From assembly GCA_902767275.1 (NCBI GenBank), contig CACXGY010000058.1:1-48551 (forward strand): a DNA stretch of 48,551 nt, in the 5' to 3' direction. The notes under the pieces were generated by a model that made no database searches, had not been told where the DNA came from, and worked only from the letters and a program-made list of their open reading frames with translations. This DNA comes from an uncultured bacterium (GTDB lineage Bacteria > Cyanobacteriota > Vampirovibrionia > Gastranaerophilales > Gastranaerophilaceae). Shown piece by piece: positions 40,759 through 48,551 of the stretch (position 1 is its first letter; every line of letters begins with the position of its first letter). The translations under genes were made by a program, and so were the position numbers.

Positions 40759-43122
40759 TCAGTTGATATCAATAACGCTGACACCATCGCCGCCTTCGGT
40801 ATTTTCTCCGGAACGATATTTAGCGACATAAGGAGAAGTTGACAGAAAATCCCTAACCGCTGATTTTAATGCACCTGTCCCATGACCATGAATTATAAAT
40901 ACAGGAGTTAAATTAACAAGACTTGCTTTATCAAGGTATGCTTCCAATTCATCAAGGGCTTCTTCTACTCTAAAACCTCTTAAATCCAAAGTGTTTGACA
41001 TAGCATATCGCTTGAGTTCAAAATTTGTTGATGGCTTAATTGGTTTTTTTATTGTAGGTTTTATTAAAGATTTGTTATACATCGCCAGTTTATTTTGTTT
41101 TATTTTTGTTTTAATATTCCCCATTTGAACAAAAACATTTTTATTTTTATCAGGCAAAGACAAAAGTTCTACTTCTTGGTTCAATTCTTTTACAATAAAA
41201 ATGTCATGAACTTTAACGGTATTCCAATCTATTTCTTCGTATTTTTCACTTTCTTCGAGTTCGCTTAATTCTCCTCTAAATTTGTGTTCAAGATTAGCCA
41301 GTCTTAAATATGATCGTCTTGCAATTTTTTCCGATTGATTTTTTCTTAATTCATCAAGGATTTCTTTTATTTCTGCTTTAACAGAATCCAGTTCACTATC
41401 AAATCTGTTTTTGATATGTTTTATAGTTTTGTTTTTAGTTTTTTTGAGTTCAGACACTTCTTTTTCATATTTCTTTTTCAGACTTATTGCTTCTGCATTT
41501 GTTTCTTCTGCACTTTGCAAATTTTTTGTTAATTGCTGATGAGTATCCTGAAGTTTCTCAACAACTTCAAGCGAAGTATCTTTCTTGTTATAGAGTATAT
41601 CTTGTGCTTGTTTTATCATGCTTTTATCTAACCCGAGATTAGCGGAAACAGAAATAGCATTACTCATTCCGGGAATACCGATAATAAGATTATAAGTCGG
41701 AGAAAGTGTTTCTGTGTCAAATTCAACACAAGCATTTTTAAAATAATTATCCGTATATTCCAACGCTTTTAATTCCCCATAATGAGTTGTAATAACAGAC
41801 TGTGCAGAGAGTTTTTTCAAACGTTTAAGAATAACTTCTGCAAGTACCGCACCCTCTACAGGGTCTGTTCCTGCACATAATTCATCGAGCAAGACAAATG
41901 TATCTGAACTCGATAAGTTTAAAATATCAATTATATTTGTCATGTGAGATGAAAACGTAGACAGATTTTGAAGAATATTTTGATCATCTCCGATATCCGC
42001 AAAAACATTTTTATACGGATATATATGTGCCTCTGCACACGGAAGAAACATCCCTGACTTTGTCATAAGAAGAAACAACCCGATTGTTTTTAATGCTACG
42101 GTTTTACCTCCTGTATTTGAACCGGTTATTAAAACGGAATGATAATCTTTTCCTATTTCAAAATCATTTTCAACTAATTTTTCTACTCGCCCGATTAATA
42201 ACGGATGCCGCATTCTTTCAATTTTAACAATTTTCTTATCTTCCAGTATCGGTTCAATTGAATGCGTTTTAACGGCATATCTCGCTTTTGCAAAATGAAA
42301 ATCAATTTCTCCCAGTAATTTTATTGTTAATTTAATATCCTCAATATTTGTTTTTATATTTTTACTGAGGGTTATCAATATATTAATAATTTCTCCGTGA
42401 ATTTTTGACTTAACCTCTCTGATTTTGTTATTCAACGGAATAACTTGAGAAGGTTCGATATAAAAGGTTTTGTTTGTTGCAGATACATCGTGAACAATCC
42501 CTTGGATTTTATTTTTCGACGGGGCTTTTACTTGAAAAACAACCCTATCATCTCTAACAGTATAAATTTGCTCTTGCAGGTGTTTATTAAAATCCGGAGT
42601 ATTTAAGAGTTTTGTTACGGTTTCTTTAAGAGAAGATTCTGTTTCTTTCAGAGAAGAAAATAACCCGCTAAGTGTTTGTGTAGCATCATGCCTTACATTA
42701 TAGTTATCGTCAAATGTATTATTAATATTATCTTCTAATTCTTTATTAGTATAAAGTTTTTGTCCGATATTAAACAATAAAGAATCCTGAGGAGTATTAT
42801 CTCTTAAAAAACTTTTAACAAGTCTTGAACTTCTAAGAGTTTTTGAAAAATCAATTATTTCATCTTCCGAAAAATATTCAGGGCGAAGATCAATTGTATC
42901 AATATTTACAACATATTCAAGAGGAATATCTAACGCATTATCAAGAACAGCAACGGCTTCTTTTGTATAATTTAACATTGTCTGTATTTCAGAAACCTCT
43001 TTCATCGGGAGTAAATCAAGACACAATCGTTTTGAATAATCACAACGTGCGAAGATAGAAAGTTCTTTCAGAACTTTATTGTATTCCAAAGATTTTAATG
43101 TTTTTTGATATGCACCACCCAT
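40759..43122 (-). CDS. mutS2: Endonuclease MutS2
   Basis: A MutS-family ATPase with a C-terminal Smr nuclease domain. MutS2 proteins suppress recombination or act on collided ribosomes, depending on species. The lever/clamp region is at about 1-300. The Walker A G-S-N-T-G-G-K-T lies near residue 335 and the Walker B V-L-L-D-E-L-C-A-G-T-D-P near 410. A long charged coiled coil spans about 500-610. The Smr domain at about 705-787 has L-D-L-R-G and H-G-H-G-T-G. The longest ORF starts at TTG 43158, but ATG 43122 (MGGAYQKTLKSLEY) fits the family; it lacks a ribosome site and sits 7 nt after a -10 box, so it looks leaderless. Length 787 is normal. Confidence 0.95.
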   Translation of the reverse strand: MGGAYQKTLKSLEYNKVLKELSIFARCDYSKRLCLDLLPMKEVSEIQTMLNYTKEAVAVLDNALDIPLEYVVNIDTIDLRPEYFSEDEIIDFSKTLRSSRLVKSFLRDNTPQDSLLFNIGQKLYTNKELEDNINNTFDDNYNVRHDATQTLSGLFSSLKETESSLKETVTKLLNTPDFNKHLQEQIYTVRDDRVVFQVKAPSKNKIQGIVHDVSATNKTFYIEPSQVIPLNNKIREVKSKIHGEIINILITLSKNIKTNIEDIKLTIKLLGEIDFHFAKARYAVKTHSIEPILEDKKIVKIERMRHPLLIGRVEKLVENDFEIGKDYHSVLITGSNTGGKTVALKTIGLFLLMTKSGMFLPCAEAHIYPYKNVFADIGDDQNILQNLSTFSSHMTNIIDILNLSSSDTFVLLDELCAGTDPVEGAVLAEVILKRLKKLSAQSVITTHYGELKALEYTDNYFKNACVEFDTETLSPTYNLIIGIPGMSNAISVSANLGLDKSMIKQAQDILYNKKDTSLEVVEKLQDTHQQLTKNLQSAEETNAEAISLKKKYEKEVSELKKTKNKTIKHIKNRFDSELDSVKAEIKEILDELRKNQSEKIARRSYLRLANLEHKFRGELSELEESEKYEEIDWNTVKVHDIFIVKELNQEVELLSLPDKNKNVFVQMGNIKTKIKQNKLAMYNKSLIKPTIKKPIKPSTNFELKRYAMSNTLDLRGFRVEEALDELEAYLDKASLVNLTPVFIIHGHGTGALKSAVRDFLSTSPYVAKYRSGENTEGGDGVSVIDIN

Positions 43123-43129
43123 AGATAGA

Positions 43130-43158
43130 ATATTACAGTAAGCAAATATAGATTGCAA
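43130..43158 (-). promoter_or_regulatory. mutS2 promoter, leaderless
   Basis: On the minus strand TTGCAA (43158-43153), a 17-nt spacer and TAATAT (43135-43130) are followed by 7 nt and then ATG 43122. The expected start is within one base of the ATG. TTGCAA is self-complementary and is also the -35 of the divergent promoter. Confidence 0.6.
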
Positions 43159-43182
43159 ATAAGGATTAATTTATGCTAAGAT
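43153..43182 (+). promoter_or_regulatory. Promoter of the M48 peptidase gene
   Basis: TTGCAA (43153-43158), an 18-nt spacer and an extended -10 TG-C-TAAGAT (-10 at 43177-43182). The leader is about 24 nt with ribosome site AAAGGAAAA. It shares the palindromic -35 hexamer with mutS2, so the two genes may compete for polymerase. Confidence 0.6.
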
Positions 43183-43212
43183 TTTATTGAGAATAGTATA
43201 AAGGAAAACGAA

Positions 43213-44040
43213 ATGAAAAAGATTATATTTACGGTTTTATTAATGTTTATGTGTAATATTGGTGCAATAGCGGCAGAGAATTGGGATTCAGCAGCGGCTT
43301 TAAACAGAGTAAACACAATAGGTACTAAACTTGTTAAATCAAACGGAATAGGTCAGGCAATTACGTTTAAAGTGTCCGACCAAGCAGATGTGAATGCATA
43401 TGCAAATATAAATAAAGAAGTATATGTCTATAGAGGTTTGTTGGAATATGTTGCAAACGATGAGGAACTGGCAGCAGTAATATCACACGAATTAGGGCAT
43501 ATTTTAAACGGACACTGTGCAAAACAAGGTGTTCTTAATACCGGAGTAAATGTGTTGGCAAATGCAACTGCTCGAGTGTGTGGAAATACAGTTGCCGCTG
43601 TCGGACAACAATTAGCATCTTCCAAATTAAGCAGAAAAGATGAATTTGAAGCGGATATCACAGGGGTGGATATTATGACAAAGGCAGGTTATAATCCGTT
43701 GGCTATGATTTCTGTTCTTAATAAGATATGCGGTAATTATATTGATATTTTACAATCACACCCATCAGGCGAAAAAAGATTGCTTAACATATATAATTAT
43801 GTTGAATACAACTATCCTGCAAAATTGAAAACAGGTTTCAATACTGAATCATATCAGAAAGCACTTGTTATGCTGAATCCTACAGTTGAAAAACGCAGAG
43901 CAAGTGAAAAACTAACAAAAAAATACGAAAAAGAACAAAAGAAACTATTAGCAAAAAAAGAAAAAAGAATGCAAAAAGTTGCAAGACAATCAACCATTTG
44001 GGATGGTTATTACTCAACTCTAAGACTTATGGCACAATAA
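43213..44040 (+). CDS. Secreted M48-family zinc metalloprotease
   Basis: 275 residues. A signal peptide (1-21, ending AIAA) is followed by an M48 peptidase domain with the zinc site H-E-L-G-H (92-96) and the third-ligand region D-E-F-E-A-D (143-148). It is like the periplasmic BepA/LoiP-type proteases that help outer-membrane protein quality control, here without TPR repeats. A Lys/Glu-rich helical tail (about 220-262, K-K-Y-E-K-E-Q-K-K-L) is distinctive. Residues V-N-A-Y-A-N-I-N-K-E-V-Y-V-Y-R-G-L-L precede the active site as usual. The stop is one base from the stop of the convergent GNAT gene, leaving no room for a terminator. The large TPS and barrel proteins of this window could be clients; that is inference. 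Confidence 0.92.
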   Translation: MKKIIFTVLLMFMCNIGAIAAENWDSAAALNRVNTIGTKLVKSNGIGQAITFKVSDQADVNAYANINKEVYVYRGLLEYVANDEELAAVISHELGHILNGHCAKQGVLNTGVNVLANATARVCGNTVAAVGQQLASSKLSRKDEFEADITGVDIMTKAGYNPLAMISVLNKICGNYIDILQSHPSGEKRLLNIYNYVEYNYPAKLKTGFNTESYQKALVMLNPTVEKRRASEKLTKKYEKEQKKLLAKKEKRMQKVARQSTIWDGYYSTLRLMAQ

Positions 44041-44041
44041 A

Positions 44042-44833
44042 TCAATTAGCACTTATCGGTCGTGTAAGATTTAATAAATCATAATTGTAAATGCTATTTG
44101 TAGCAGTTCTTTGGAGTTCTTCATTTCTGGCATCGACAGTAGCGGTAATTCTTTTTGAAGTTGCTTTCATTGGGATAATGCAATCATTTGGTTCATCAAA
44201 TTGACCAATAAGATAATTGTTATCTCCCTTTTTAACTATTTTTTGTTGTGATTCAGAAATTGGTTTGAAACCCATGGCTTCATAAAAATATTTTGCACAT
44301 GATTTTTCAGGAACTTCTGAGCGTACATATACGCTTTTAAATCCGTCAGTTTTCAGACTATTAAAAAATTCCGTTACAAGTGCTTTACCTACCCCTTTTA
44401 CGTCTTTATTCCAAGTTGCAAGCCAATCCAGTTCTGTTTCATCTTTTGCGTGGTTTTTACGACTGGAATAATGAACTCTTCTGGCTTTATCCGATTTAGG
44501 CACGTTGCCTATCAATATTCCGCAAGGTTCATTATTGGATAATGCTAATAAAATGCTTGATTTATCTTCAGGAGATTTTTTTCCTGTTAACAATTCCGCA
44601 CAAGCATTAAATGCTTCTTCCATAACTTGTTTTCTTGATTCATCTTGAACATCATGTTTTTTCATAAGTTCAGGCAATTTTTCAGTTACGTATTTAATAT
44701 AATCAACATCATACTTATTCAGTTTCATTATCTGAATTTTGTCTTTTAAAACTCTATAATTAGCACTGCGAACTGCTGTGAATTGCGGTGCATTGTTATA
44801 TTGTTGATTGTTTAATGATGCAGAAATTTTCAT
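44042..44833 (-). CDS. GNAT-family N-acetyltransferase
   Basis: 263 residues. The acetyltransferase core at about 90-205 includes E-L-D-W-L-A-T-W-N-K-D-V-K-G-V-G-K-A-L-V-T-E-F-F (motif A, acetyl-CoA binding) and A-K-Y-F-Y-E-A-M-G-F-K-P-I (motif B). The N-terminus has a polar Asn/Gln segment ending P-Q-F-T-A. I have an impression, not verified, that such tags recur in proteins of this bacterial group. The substrate is unknown. No clear ribosome site precedes the ATG at 44833. It converges on the M48 gene with a 1-nt gap. Confidence 0.8.
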   Translation of the reverse strand: MKISASLNNQQYNNAPQFTAVRSANYRVLKDKIQIMKLNKYDVDYIKYVTEKLPELMKKHDVQDESRKQVMEEAFNACAELLTGKKSPEDKSSILLALSNNEPCGILIGNVPKSDKARRVHYSSRKNHAKDETELDWLATWNKDVKGVGKALVTEFFNSLKTDGFKSVYVRSEVPEKSCAKYFYEAMGFKPISESQQKIVKKGDNNYLIGQFDEPNDCIIPMKATSKRITATVDARNEELQRTATNSIYNYDLLNLTRPISAN

Positions 44834-45202
44834 AATAATTTAACTTAACACACACTGATATTAGATATAACGTATTTTTTATAAAAAATTTGCTGAAATT
44901 AAAATAAATATTAATATTGATTTACAATTAAGTCAGATAATTCAATTAGAAATGCCCTACCGAATAATACTCATCAACCCATTTTCAGTTCTTACTTTGT
45001 TAAGATAAAAGTTCCCCATTGGTTATTACAAAGTCAAAAGGGTTGCCAATAAAAAAAACATTAAAGCACTTCTCATATTTCAAACAGATTAACAAAGTGA
45101 AACCTGCTATGCCAAACCTACAATTTTGAAGATTTTTTGATGCATAAATCAAACAAATTTACTCATCTAAATATTTACCCCTAAATATTTACCCTTACTA
45201 AA
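44834..45202. other. Intergenic stretch with a 14-bp tandem duplication
   Basis: No gene or RNA is recognised. The notable element is CTAAATATTTACCC repeated exactly twice, head to tail, at 45167-45180 and 45181-45194, just downstream of the HTH gene stop. The remainder is AT-rich with no clear hairpin terminator. Confidence 0.6.
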
Positions 45203-45418
45203 CTATAATCTTTTATCAACTCTTATATCATAACCTAATATGTCTGCTATCAGTACAACTTCATTATATGTAATTGTCCCCCGATTTAATTTTCTGGAAA
45301 GTCCTGATGGTGCATTATTTTTACCTGTCTTTTCTGATAACATCACAACAAGTTCTTTTTGAGTAATTCCCTCTTTTGTTAAAAGTAACTGTACTAATTC
45401 TTTTGCATTCAATATCAT
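45203..45418 (-). CDS. Small XRE-like HTH DNA-binding protein
   Basis: 71 residues. The fold is a compact helix-turn-helix: A-K-E-L-V-Q-L-L-L-T-K-E-G-I-T-Q-K-E-L-V-V-M-L-S, then N-N-A-P-S-G-L-S-R-K-L-N-R-G-T-I-T-Y-N-E-V as the recognition region, then L-G-Y-D-I-R-V. Such single-domain HTH proteins are typical antitoxins, phage-type repressors or autoregulators. The start ATG 45418 has no ribosome site and follows a perfect promoter by 7 nt, so it is apparently leaderless. Two identical ACAAATTTGATA elements cover that promoter and are likely its operators. It is divergent from the small ORF at 45550. Confidence 0.75.
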   Translation of the reverse strand: MILNAKELVQLLLTKEGITQKELVVMLSEKTGKNNAPSGLSRKLNRGTITYNEVVLIADILGYDIRVDKRL

Positions 45419-45425
45419 AGTTAAA

Positions 45426-45454
45426 ATTATACAAATTTGATATTATATTGACAA
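45426..45454 (-). promoter_or_regulatory. Promoter of the HTH gene
   Basis: On the minus strand TTGTCA (45454-45449), a 17-nt spacer and TATAAT (45431-45426). The expected start is 45419, one base before the ATG. Both operator-like repeats overlap it: one fills the spacer next to the -10, the other covers the -35. Confidence 0.75.
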
Positions 45455-45462
45455 ATTTGATA
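45431..45462. promoter_or_regulatory. Paired operator ACAAATTTGATA x2
   Basis: The 12-mer ACAAATTTGATA occurs at 45431-45442 and 45451-45462, exactly 20 bp apart (about two helical turns). Each contains the 8-bp palindrome CAAATTTG. They sit on the HTH promoter and overlap TTGACA (45448-45453), a possible plus-strand -35 for the divergent ORF. Cooperative binding by the HTH protein is the natural inference. Confidence 0.7.
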
Positions 45463-45549
45463 ATTAATGATAATTTTAATATCATATATGTTATTTTATT
45501 ATTAAAAACGACAATAAAAATGTATAAAAACTTTACAAAAGGACTAAAA

Positions 45550-45747
45550 ATGAAAAATAATCGAAATTTAAAATATTTAACAAAAAATACATATAGTAAA
45601 TTATATATGACACTTGAACTATTAGAAATAATTGATACTCTTATTGATGGGGATAGAAAACTTTACCAATTAGTACAAATAATTATAGGAAATACAAAAT
45701 ATGCAATCAAAAATACAGATATCATAATGAAATTAATCTCAGATTAA
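45550..45747 (+). CDS. Small hypothetical protein divergent from the HTH gene
   Basis: 65 residues from ATG 45550, which has a good ribosome site (AAAGGACTAAA). A longer reading from TTG 45448 would include the operator and -35 region and is unlikely. The protein is basic at the start (M-K-N-N-R-N-L-K-Y-L-T-K-N) with amphipathic helices after (L-Y-M-T-L-E-L-L-E-I-I-D-T-L-I-D-G). No family is recognised. Its position opposite a small HTH regulator would suit a toxin, target gene or accessory factor; nothing in the sequence decides this. Confidence 0.5.
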   Translation: MKNNRNLKYLTKNTYSKLYMTLELLEIIDTLIDGDRKLYQLVQIIIGNTKYAIKNTDIIMKLISD

Positions 45748-45869
45748 CCGCAAAAAAAAAAGCATTGTATATAAAAGAAGGTGCGAAATATTATAAGTGT
45801 AATCTGTGCATTTCTGACGATTTAGAAACTATTGGATTATAAGAAAATTAGTCTATTTTTGTAATATTT

Positions 45870-47513
45870 CTACTTTACGGATATAAATTTTACTAATGAA
45901 TATTTAACCCCTTGTTTAAACAATTTTAAATTATATTTTTCTGACAGTTCGTTATAATCCTTATTTTTGATTATTGCCCTGGAATTATAGTTAAATATTT
46001 TATCCGAAACGTTGAGTAAGTCGTTATCTATCGAGATATAGTGTACATTTTTGCCATAATAAAGAACTGAGTATTTTACGGCATTATTAACAACAAAAAT
46101 ATCGTAATTCAGGACTTTTCCCTGTTTTGAAAAATCTATCAAATCTTTTTGACCAAATGAATAATCAATATTATAAAATTGTTTGGTAAAAAAGGTTGCA
46201 AAAATAGCGATAAAAGCAATATAAGTTATGAATACCCAAGTGTATTTTTTCTTTGCTGTAAATATTAACATTGAGACTGCTATTAAAAAGAAAATGGAAA
46301 TAGTAAACCATTTTACTCCTTGTATAGACAGATATATTTGTTCCGGAAGAAAATATTGGGAAAACATTGCTATTAACGAAATCAACAAAAACAAACCACC
46401 TAAAATATATGATGAGATATTTATAGATTTAACGAATTTATTTTCACAAATATATCCGACAGCGATATATCCGATAATATATGCCAAAAACATATAAGCA
46501 GGTAATATATAAGTAATTAATTTAGTTTTTGATGATGTAAAGAACAAAAATGTAAATGCAAAAGCGATTATATTAAACCATAAGAATTTTTGAGTATTTG
46601 TGAGATTAGAAAAATCTGTCTTTTTAAAATGTACTATTTTACCAATAAGCACCCCGACTAAAGGGAAAATATATGGAATAATCCCCCATAAAAGTACAAC
46701 TATATAATAATAAAACGGTCTTGCTCTGTTAATTTCATTTGCTGATAAAAATCTGCTTATATGGTGTTTCATAATGTATTCGTTAAAAAACATAGGATTA
46801 TATTGGTTTAGCATAATAATATGCCACGGTAAAACTATAAGTAAAAATAAAATAATCCCGGGTATTATATTCACAGGTTTAAAACATTGTTTAAAGGTTC
46901 TGTTGAATAGGGTTACAAAAAACATTACTCCAAACGGGATAACAAATCCCGGAATTCCTTTCGCTAAGACTGCAAGACCGGAAAAAATATAGAATAACCA
47001 CCAAAAATATTTTTTGTTTTTATCCTGAATAAACTGGGTTAAAAATCCACATAAAACGGATAGTCCGATAAGTGATGTGACAACAATATCAAGAATTGCG
47101 TATCGTGCAAGCATTGTAAATTCTAACGAAGTTGATAAGACCAAAGCAGAAATCAGCCCGAACCTGATAGATACAATTTTTTTTCCGGTAAAATATACCC
47201 CAAAGGTTAAAAGTAGTGCATATAACGCACAAGGAAATCGAGCCGTAAATTCGTTAATATGTCCAAAAACTCCAAAGGATAAACATTCACTCCAAAAATA
47301 TAACGGTGGCTTTTCAAAGAAATATTCACCATTCAAATAGAGTGTTAAATAATCTTTTGAAAGAAACATGTGTTTTGCAATAGAAACATAACGTGTTTCA
47401 TCAACGTCCATAAACGGATAACTCCCTATACCGCAAAAATAAACGCAGATTCCTACTATCAATATAATTAAAATAGATATAATATTTCTATGTTTTGTTA
47501 TAAAATTTCCCAT
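45870..47513 (-). CDS. ArnT-like / PMT-family membrane glycosyltransferase
   Basis: 547 residues, an integral inner-membrane GT-C enzyme using a lipid-linked sugar donor, such as undecaprenyl-phosphate sugars added to lipid A or another acceptor. The N-terminal transmembrane helix (about 10-30) leads into the first periplasmic loop with the catalytic-type motif D-V-D-E-T-R-Y (36-42) and E-K-P-P-L-Y-F-W (67-74). About ten further hydrophobic helices follow, with H-H-I-S-R-F-L and R-A-R-P-F-Y-Y-Y-I near 255-275, as in ArnT. A soluble C-terminal domain (about 450-547) follows. The length matches ArnT (about 550). No other lipid A modification gene is nearby, so the sugar and acceptor are unknown. 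Confidence 0.85.
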   Translation of the reverse strand: MGNFITKHRNIISILIILIVGICVYFCGIGSYPFMDVDETRYVSIAKHMFLSKDYLTLYLNGEYFFEKPPLYFWSECLSFGVFGHINEFTARFPCALYALLLTFGVYFTGKKIVSIRFGLISALVLSTSLEFTMLARYAILDIVVTSLIGLSVLCGFLTQFIQDKNKKYFWWLFYIFSGLAVLAKGIPGFVIPFGVMFFVTLFNRTFKQCFKPVNIIPGIILFLLIVLPWHIIMLNQYNPMFFNEYIMKHHISRFLSANEINRARPFYYYIVVLLWGIIPYIFPLVGVLIGKIVHFKKTDFSNLTNTQKFLWFNIIAFAFTFLFFTSSKTKLITYILPAYMFLAYIIGYIAVGYICENKFVKSINISSYILGGLFLLISLIAMFSQYFLPEQIYLSIQGVKWFTISIFFLIAVSMLIFTAKKKYTWVFITYIAFIAIFATFFTKQFYNIDYSFGQKDLIDFSKQGKVLNYDIFVVNNAVKYSVLYYGKNVHYISIDNDLLNVSDKIFNYNSRAIIKNKDYNELSEKYNLKLFKQGVKYSLVKFISVK

Positions 47514-47748
47514 AATTCTTTTATCTACTAAAGATTCCTATATCTTTCTTTTTTATATTATTACCCGATAAGTATTATCAATATGCTTTACATCAATTAA
47601 CACCTGATTATTGTATTAATTCTTAATTCCTATTAAATGAACCTGATTAAAAATCTTTTTATCAAATTTAAGTTTAGCATAAATCTATAATTTGGACTGA
47701 ATTATTACAAAATTAAAATATTTTTTATAATAATTGTCCCTTAAGATT

Positions 47749-47773
47749 GTAGGTTAGGGTAAAAACCCCAACC
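47749..47773. repeat. Inverted relative of the GTTGGGT hairpin repeat
   Basis: GTAGGTTAGGGT, then AAA, then ACCCCAACC: a 9-bp stem with one mismatch. It starts with GTAGG, the reverse complement of the CCTAC that ends the other copies, so it is the same element family in the opposite orientation. Confidence 0.5.
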
Positions 47774-47804
47774 GTAAAAAAATAAATAAGTTTTGATGCA
47801 GAAC

Positions 47805-47843
47805 GCAAAAGCGGACTTTTGAGTATTCAAAAGTCCGCTTTGC
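47805..47843 (-). terminator. Terminator hairpin after pnp
   Basis: A 17-bp stem (arm GCAAAGCGGACTTTTGA) with a single bulged A and a 4-nt loop, 45 nt after the pnp stop. A and T runs lie within both ends of the stem, and the flanks lack a clean T run on the minus strand. It is probably a terminator or an RNA-stabilising 3' hairpin. Confidence 0.65.
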
Positions 47844-47851
47844 ATTTATTT

Positions 47852-47873
47852 TGTTGGGTTTCATCCAACCTAC
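47852..47873. repeat. Second copy of the GTTGGGT hairpin repeat
   Basis: It matches the copy at 13-34 over 22 bases with a single difference (ATCCAAC instead of ACCCAAC, which keeps a G-U pair in the stem). Orientation is the same. Confidence 0.6.
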
Positions 47874-47888
47874 TTTATACTATATTAT

Positions 47889-48551
47889 TTACCCCAAACA
47901 TTTAGCCCTTTCTTCGTCAGAAACGCCCTTGATAGTAAGGTTTACTCTGCCACGTTCGTCGATTTTGATAATCTTAACGACAACTTCATCGCCAATATTT
48001 ACGTGTGGTTCAATAGAGTCAATTCTTTCGTGACAGATTTGAGAGATATGTACCATACCGTCTTTTCCGCCGCCGAGTTCTACAAACGCACCGATAGGAA
48101 TAATTCTAACTACTTTACCTTTCAAAACCATTCCAACCTCAGGCTTGAATGTGATATCCTTAATCATCTTAATAGCGATTTGAGCACCTTCTTGATCGTT
48201 AGAAGTGATTGTTACAACACCACTATCTTGGATATCAATTTCAGCACCTGATGCGTCAATGATTTCTCTAATTTGTTTACCACCAGGTCCGATAACTGCT
48301 CCTATATCTTCTGTTGGGATAGTCAAAGTAGTTATGCTTGGTGCATAAGGTGACATAGGTCCTGGTTCGGTAATTGCTTTTCTCATTTCGCCTAAGATGT
48401 GAAGCCTGCCTTCTTTTGCTTGGAATAAAGCACGTCTTAAGGTTTCGTTAGGAATACCTTTAGCCTTCATATCCATTTGAAGAGCGGTGATACCATCATC
48501 ATTACCTGTAACTTTGAAGTCCATATCGCCTAAGAAGTCTTCAATACCTTG
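47889..48551 (-). CDS. pnp: Polyribonucleotide nucleotidyltransferase, C-terminal part (5' end beyond window)
   Basis: The last 220 codons of PNPase, the phosphorolytic 3'-5' exoribonuclease and RNA-polymerising enzyme. The frame is open to the window edge, so the gene continues to the right. Visible are the end of the second RNase PH domain (D-M-D-F-K-V-T-G-N-D-D-G-I-T-A-L-Q-M-D-M-K), the link G-R-L-H-I-L-G-E-M, the KH domain with G-A-V-I-G-P-G-G-K-Q-I-R, and the S1 domain with G-K-V-V-R-I-I-P-I-G-A-F-V-E-L and G-M-V-H-I-S. It ends shortly after S1, as in compact PNPases. Confidence 0.97.
   Translation of the reverse strand, partial: QGIEDFLGDMDFKVTGNDDGITALQMDMKAKGIPNETLRRALFQAKEGRLHILGEMRKAITEPGPMSPYAPSITTLTIPTEDIGAVIGPGGKQIREIIDASGAEIDIQDSGVVTITSNDQEGAQIAIKMIKDITFKPEVGMVLKGKVVRIIPIGAFVELGGGKDGMVHISQICHERIDSIEPHVNIGDEVVVKIIKIDERGRVNLTIKGVSDEERAKCLG

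Larger units (their letters stand above)
47514..47888. other. Intergenic region between pnp and the glycosyltransferase gene
   Basis: No gene is seen. It holds, from right to left, the hairpin repeat copy at 47852-47873, a strong stem at 47805-47843, the inverted repeat at 47749-47773, and about 220 nt of AT-rich sequence that probably contains the glycosyltransferase promoter. I could not fix that promoter. Confidence 0.6.

Noticed and set aside
45762..45841. Short open stretch reading Y-Y-K-C-N-L-C-I-S-D-D-L-E-T-I-G-L after an A10 run
   Set aside because: It looks protein-like and has a C-x-x-C, but it has no start codon or ribosome site and the A10 lies after the stop of the preceding ORF, so slippage cannot join them.
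1..48551. tRNA, rRNA, tmRNA and SRP RNA genes
   Set aside because: No intergenic stretch showed a TTCGA-type T-loop with a paired acceptor stem, or conserved tmRNA, SRP or rRNA core motifs.

Overview
This AT-rich 48.5 kb window looks like chromosome of a gut-associated relative of the cyanobacteria (Melainabacteria/Vampirovibrionia, probably Gastranaerophilales). That placement is inference. It rests on a didermic secretome (POTRA/Omp85-type transporter, filamentous adhesin, RTX-like exoproteins), a pheS gene with no pheT beside it, a FliA/WhiG-type sigma factor, and a hairpin repeat resembling those common in cyanobacterial genomes. No phylogenetic marker was searched.

Layout. 1-3100 holds a strong extended -10 promoter, a structured leader or small RNA with a terminator, and a broken gene for a tandem-repeat, RTX-like exoprotein. 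3151-21363 (minus) is one uninterrupted 18.2 kb gene for a 6,070-residue two-partner-secretion adhesin, LktA/FHA-like. 21.6-26.8 kb carries a ferritin-like protein, HU, a beta-barrel protein with no visible signal peptide, a small secreted YDKYGN-repeat protein and an L,D-transpeptidase. 26.9-35.3 kb has a 1,039-residue RTX-like protein facing an RTX protein with a papain-like cysteine peptidase domain; the latter lies just downstream of the TpsB-type transporter gene. 35.4-44.8 kb is mostly housekeeping: a WYL regulator, pheS, two small membrane proteins, a FliA/WhiG-type sigma factor, mutS2, an M48 metalloprotease and a GNAT acetyltransferase. 44.8-48.5 kb has a small HTH protein with a clear operator region, a small divergent ORF, an ArnT-like glycosyltransferase and the 3' end of pnp.

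How it works together. TpsB (33-35 kb) is the obvious exporter for the giant adhesin although it lies 12 kb away. The three RTX-like proteins have no signal peptide and share a C-terminal module of about 125-160 residues. That module may be a type I secretion signal; no type I transporter is in the window.

The most interesting signals are these. (1) Two of the three RTX-like genes are thrown out of frame at an A8 tract, and in both cases A7 would restore a continuous protein; one tract lies within the first codons, which suggests slippage-controlled ON/OFF switching. (2) The C-terminal module occurs four times, including an internal copy. (3) A degenerate PilZ-like domain ends an exported adhesin. 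(4) Several start codons lie 6-7 nt after a good -10 box and lack a Shine-Dalgarno sequence, which suggests leaderless mRNAs. (5) A small HTH gene has paired CAAATTTG operators.
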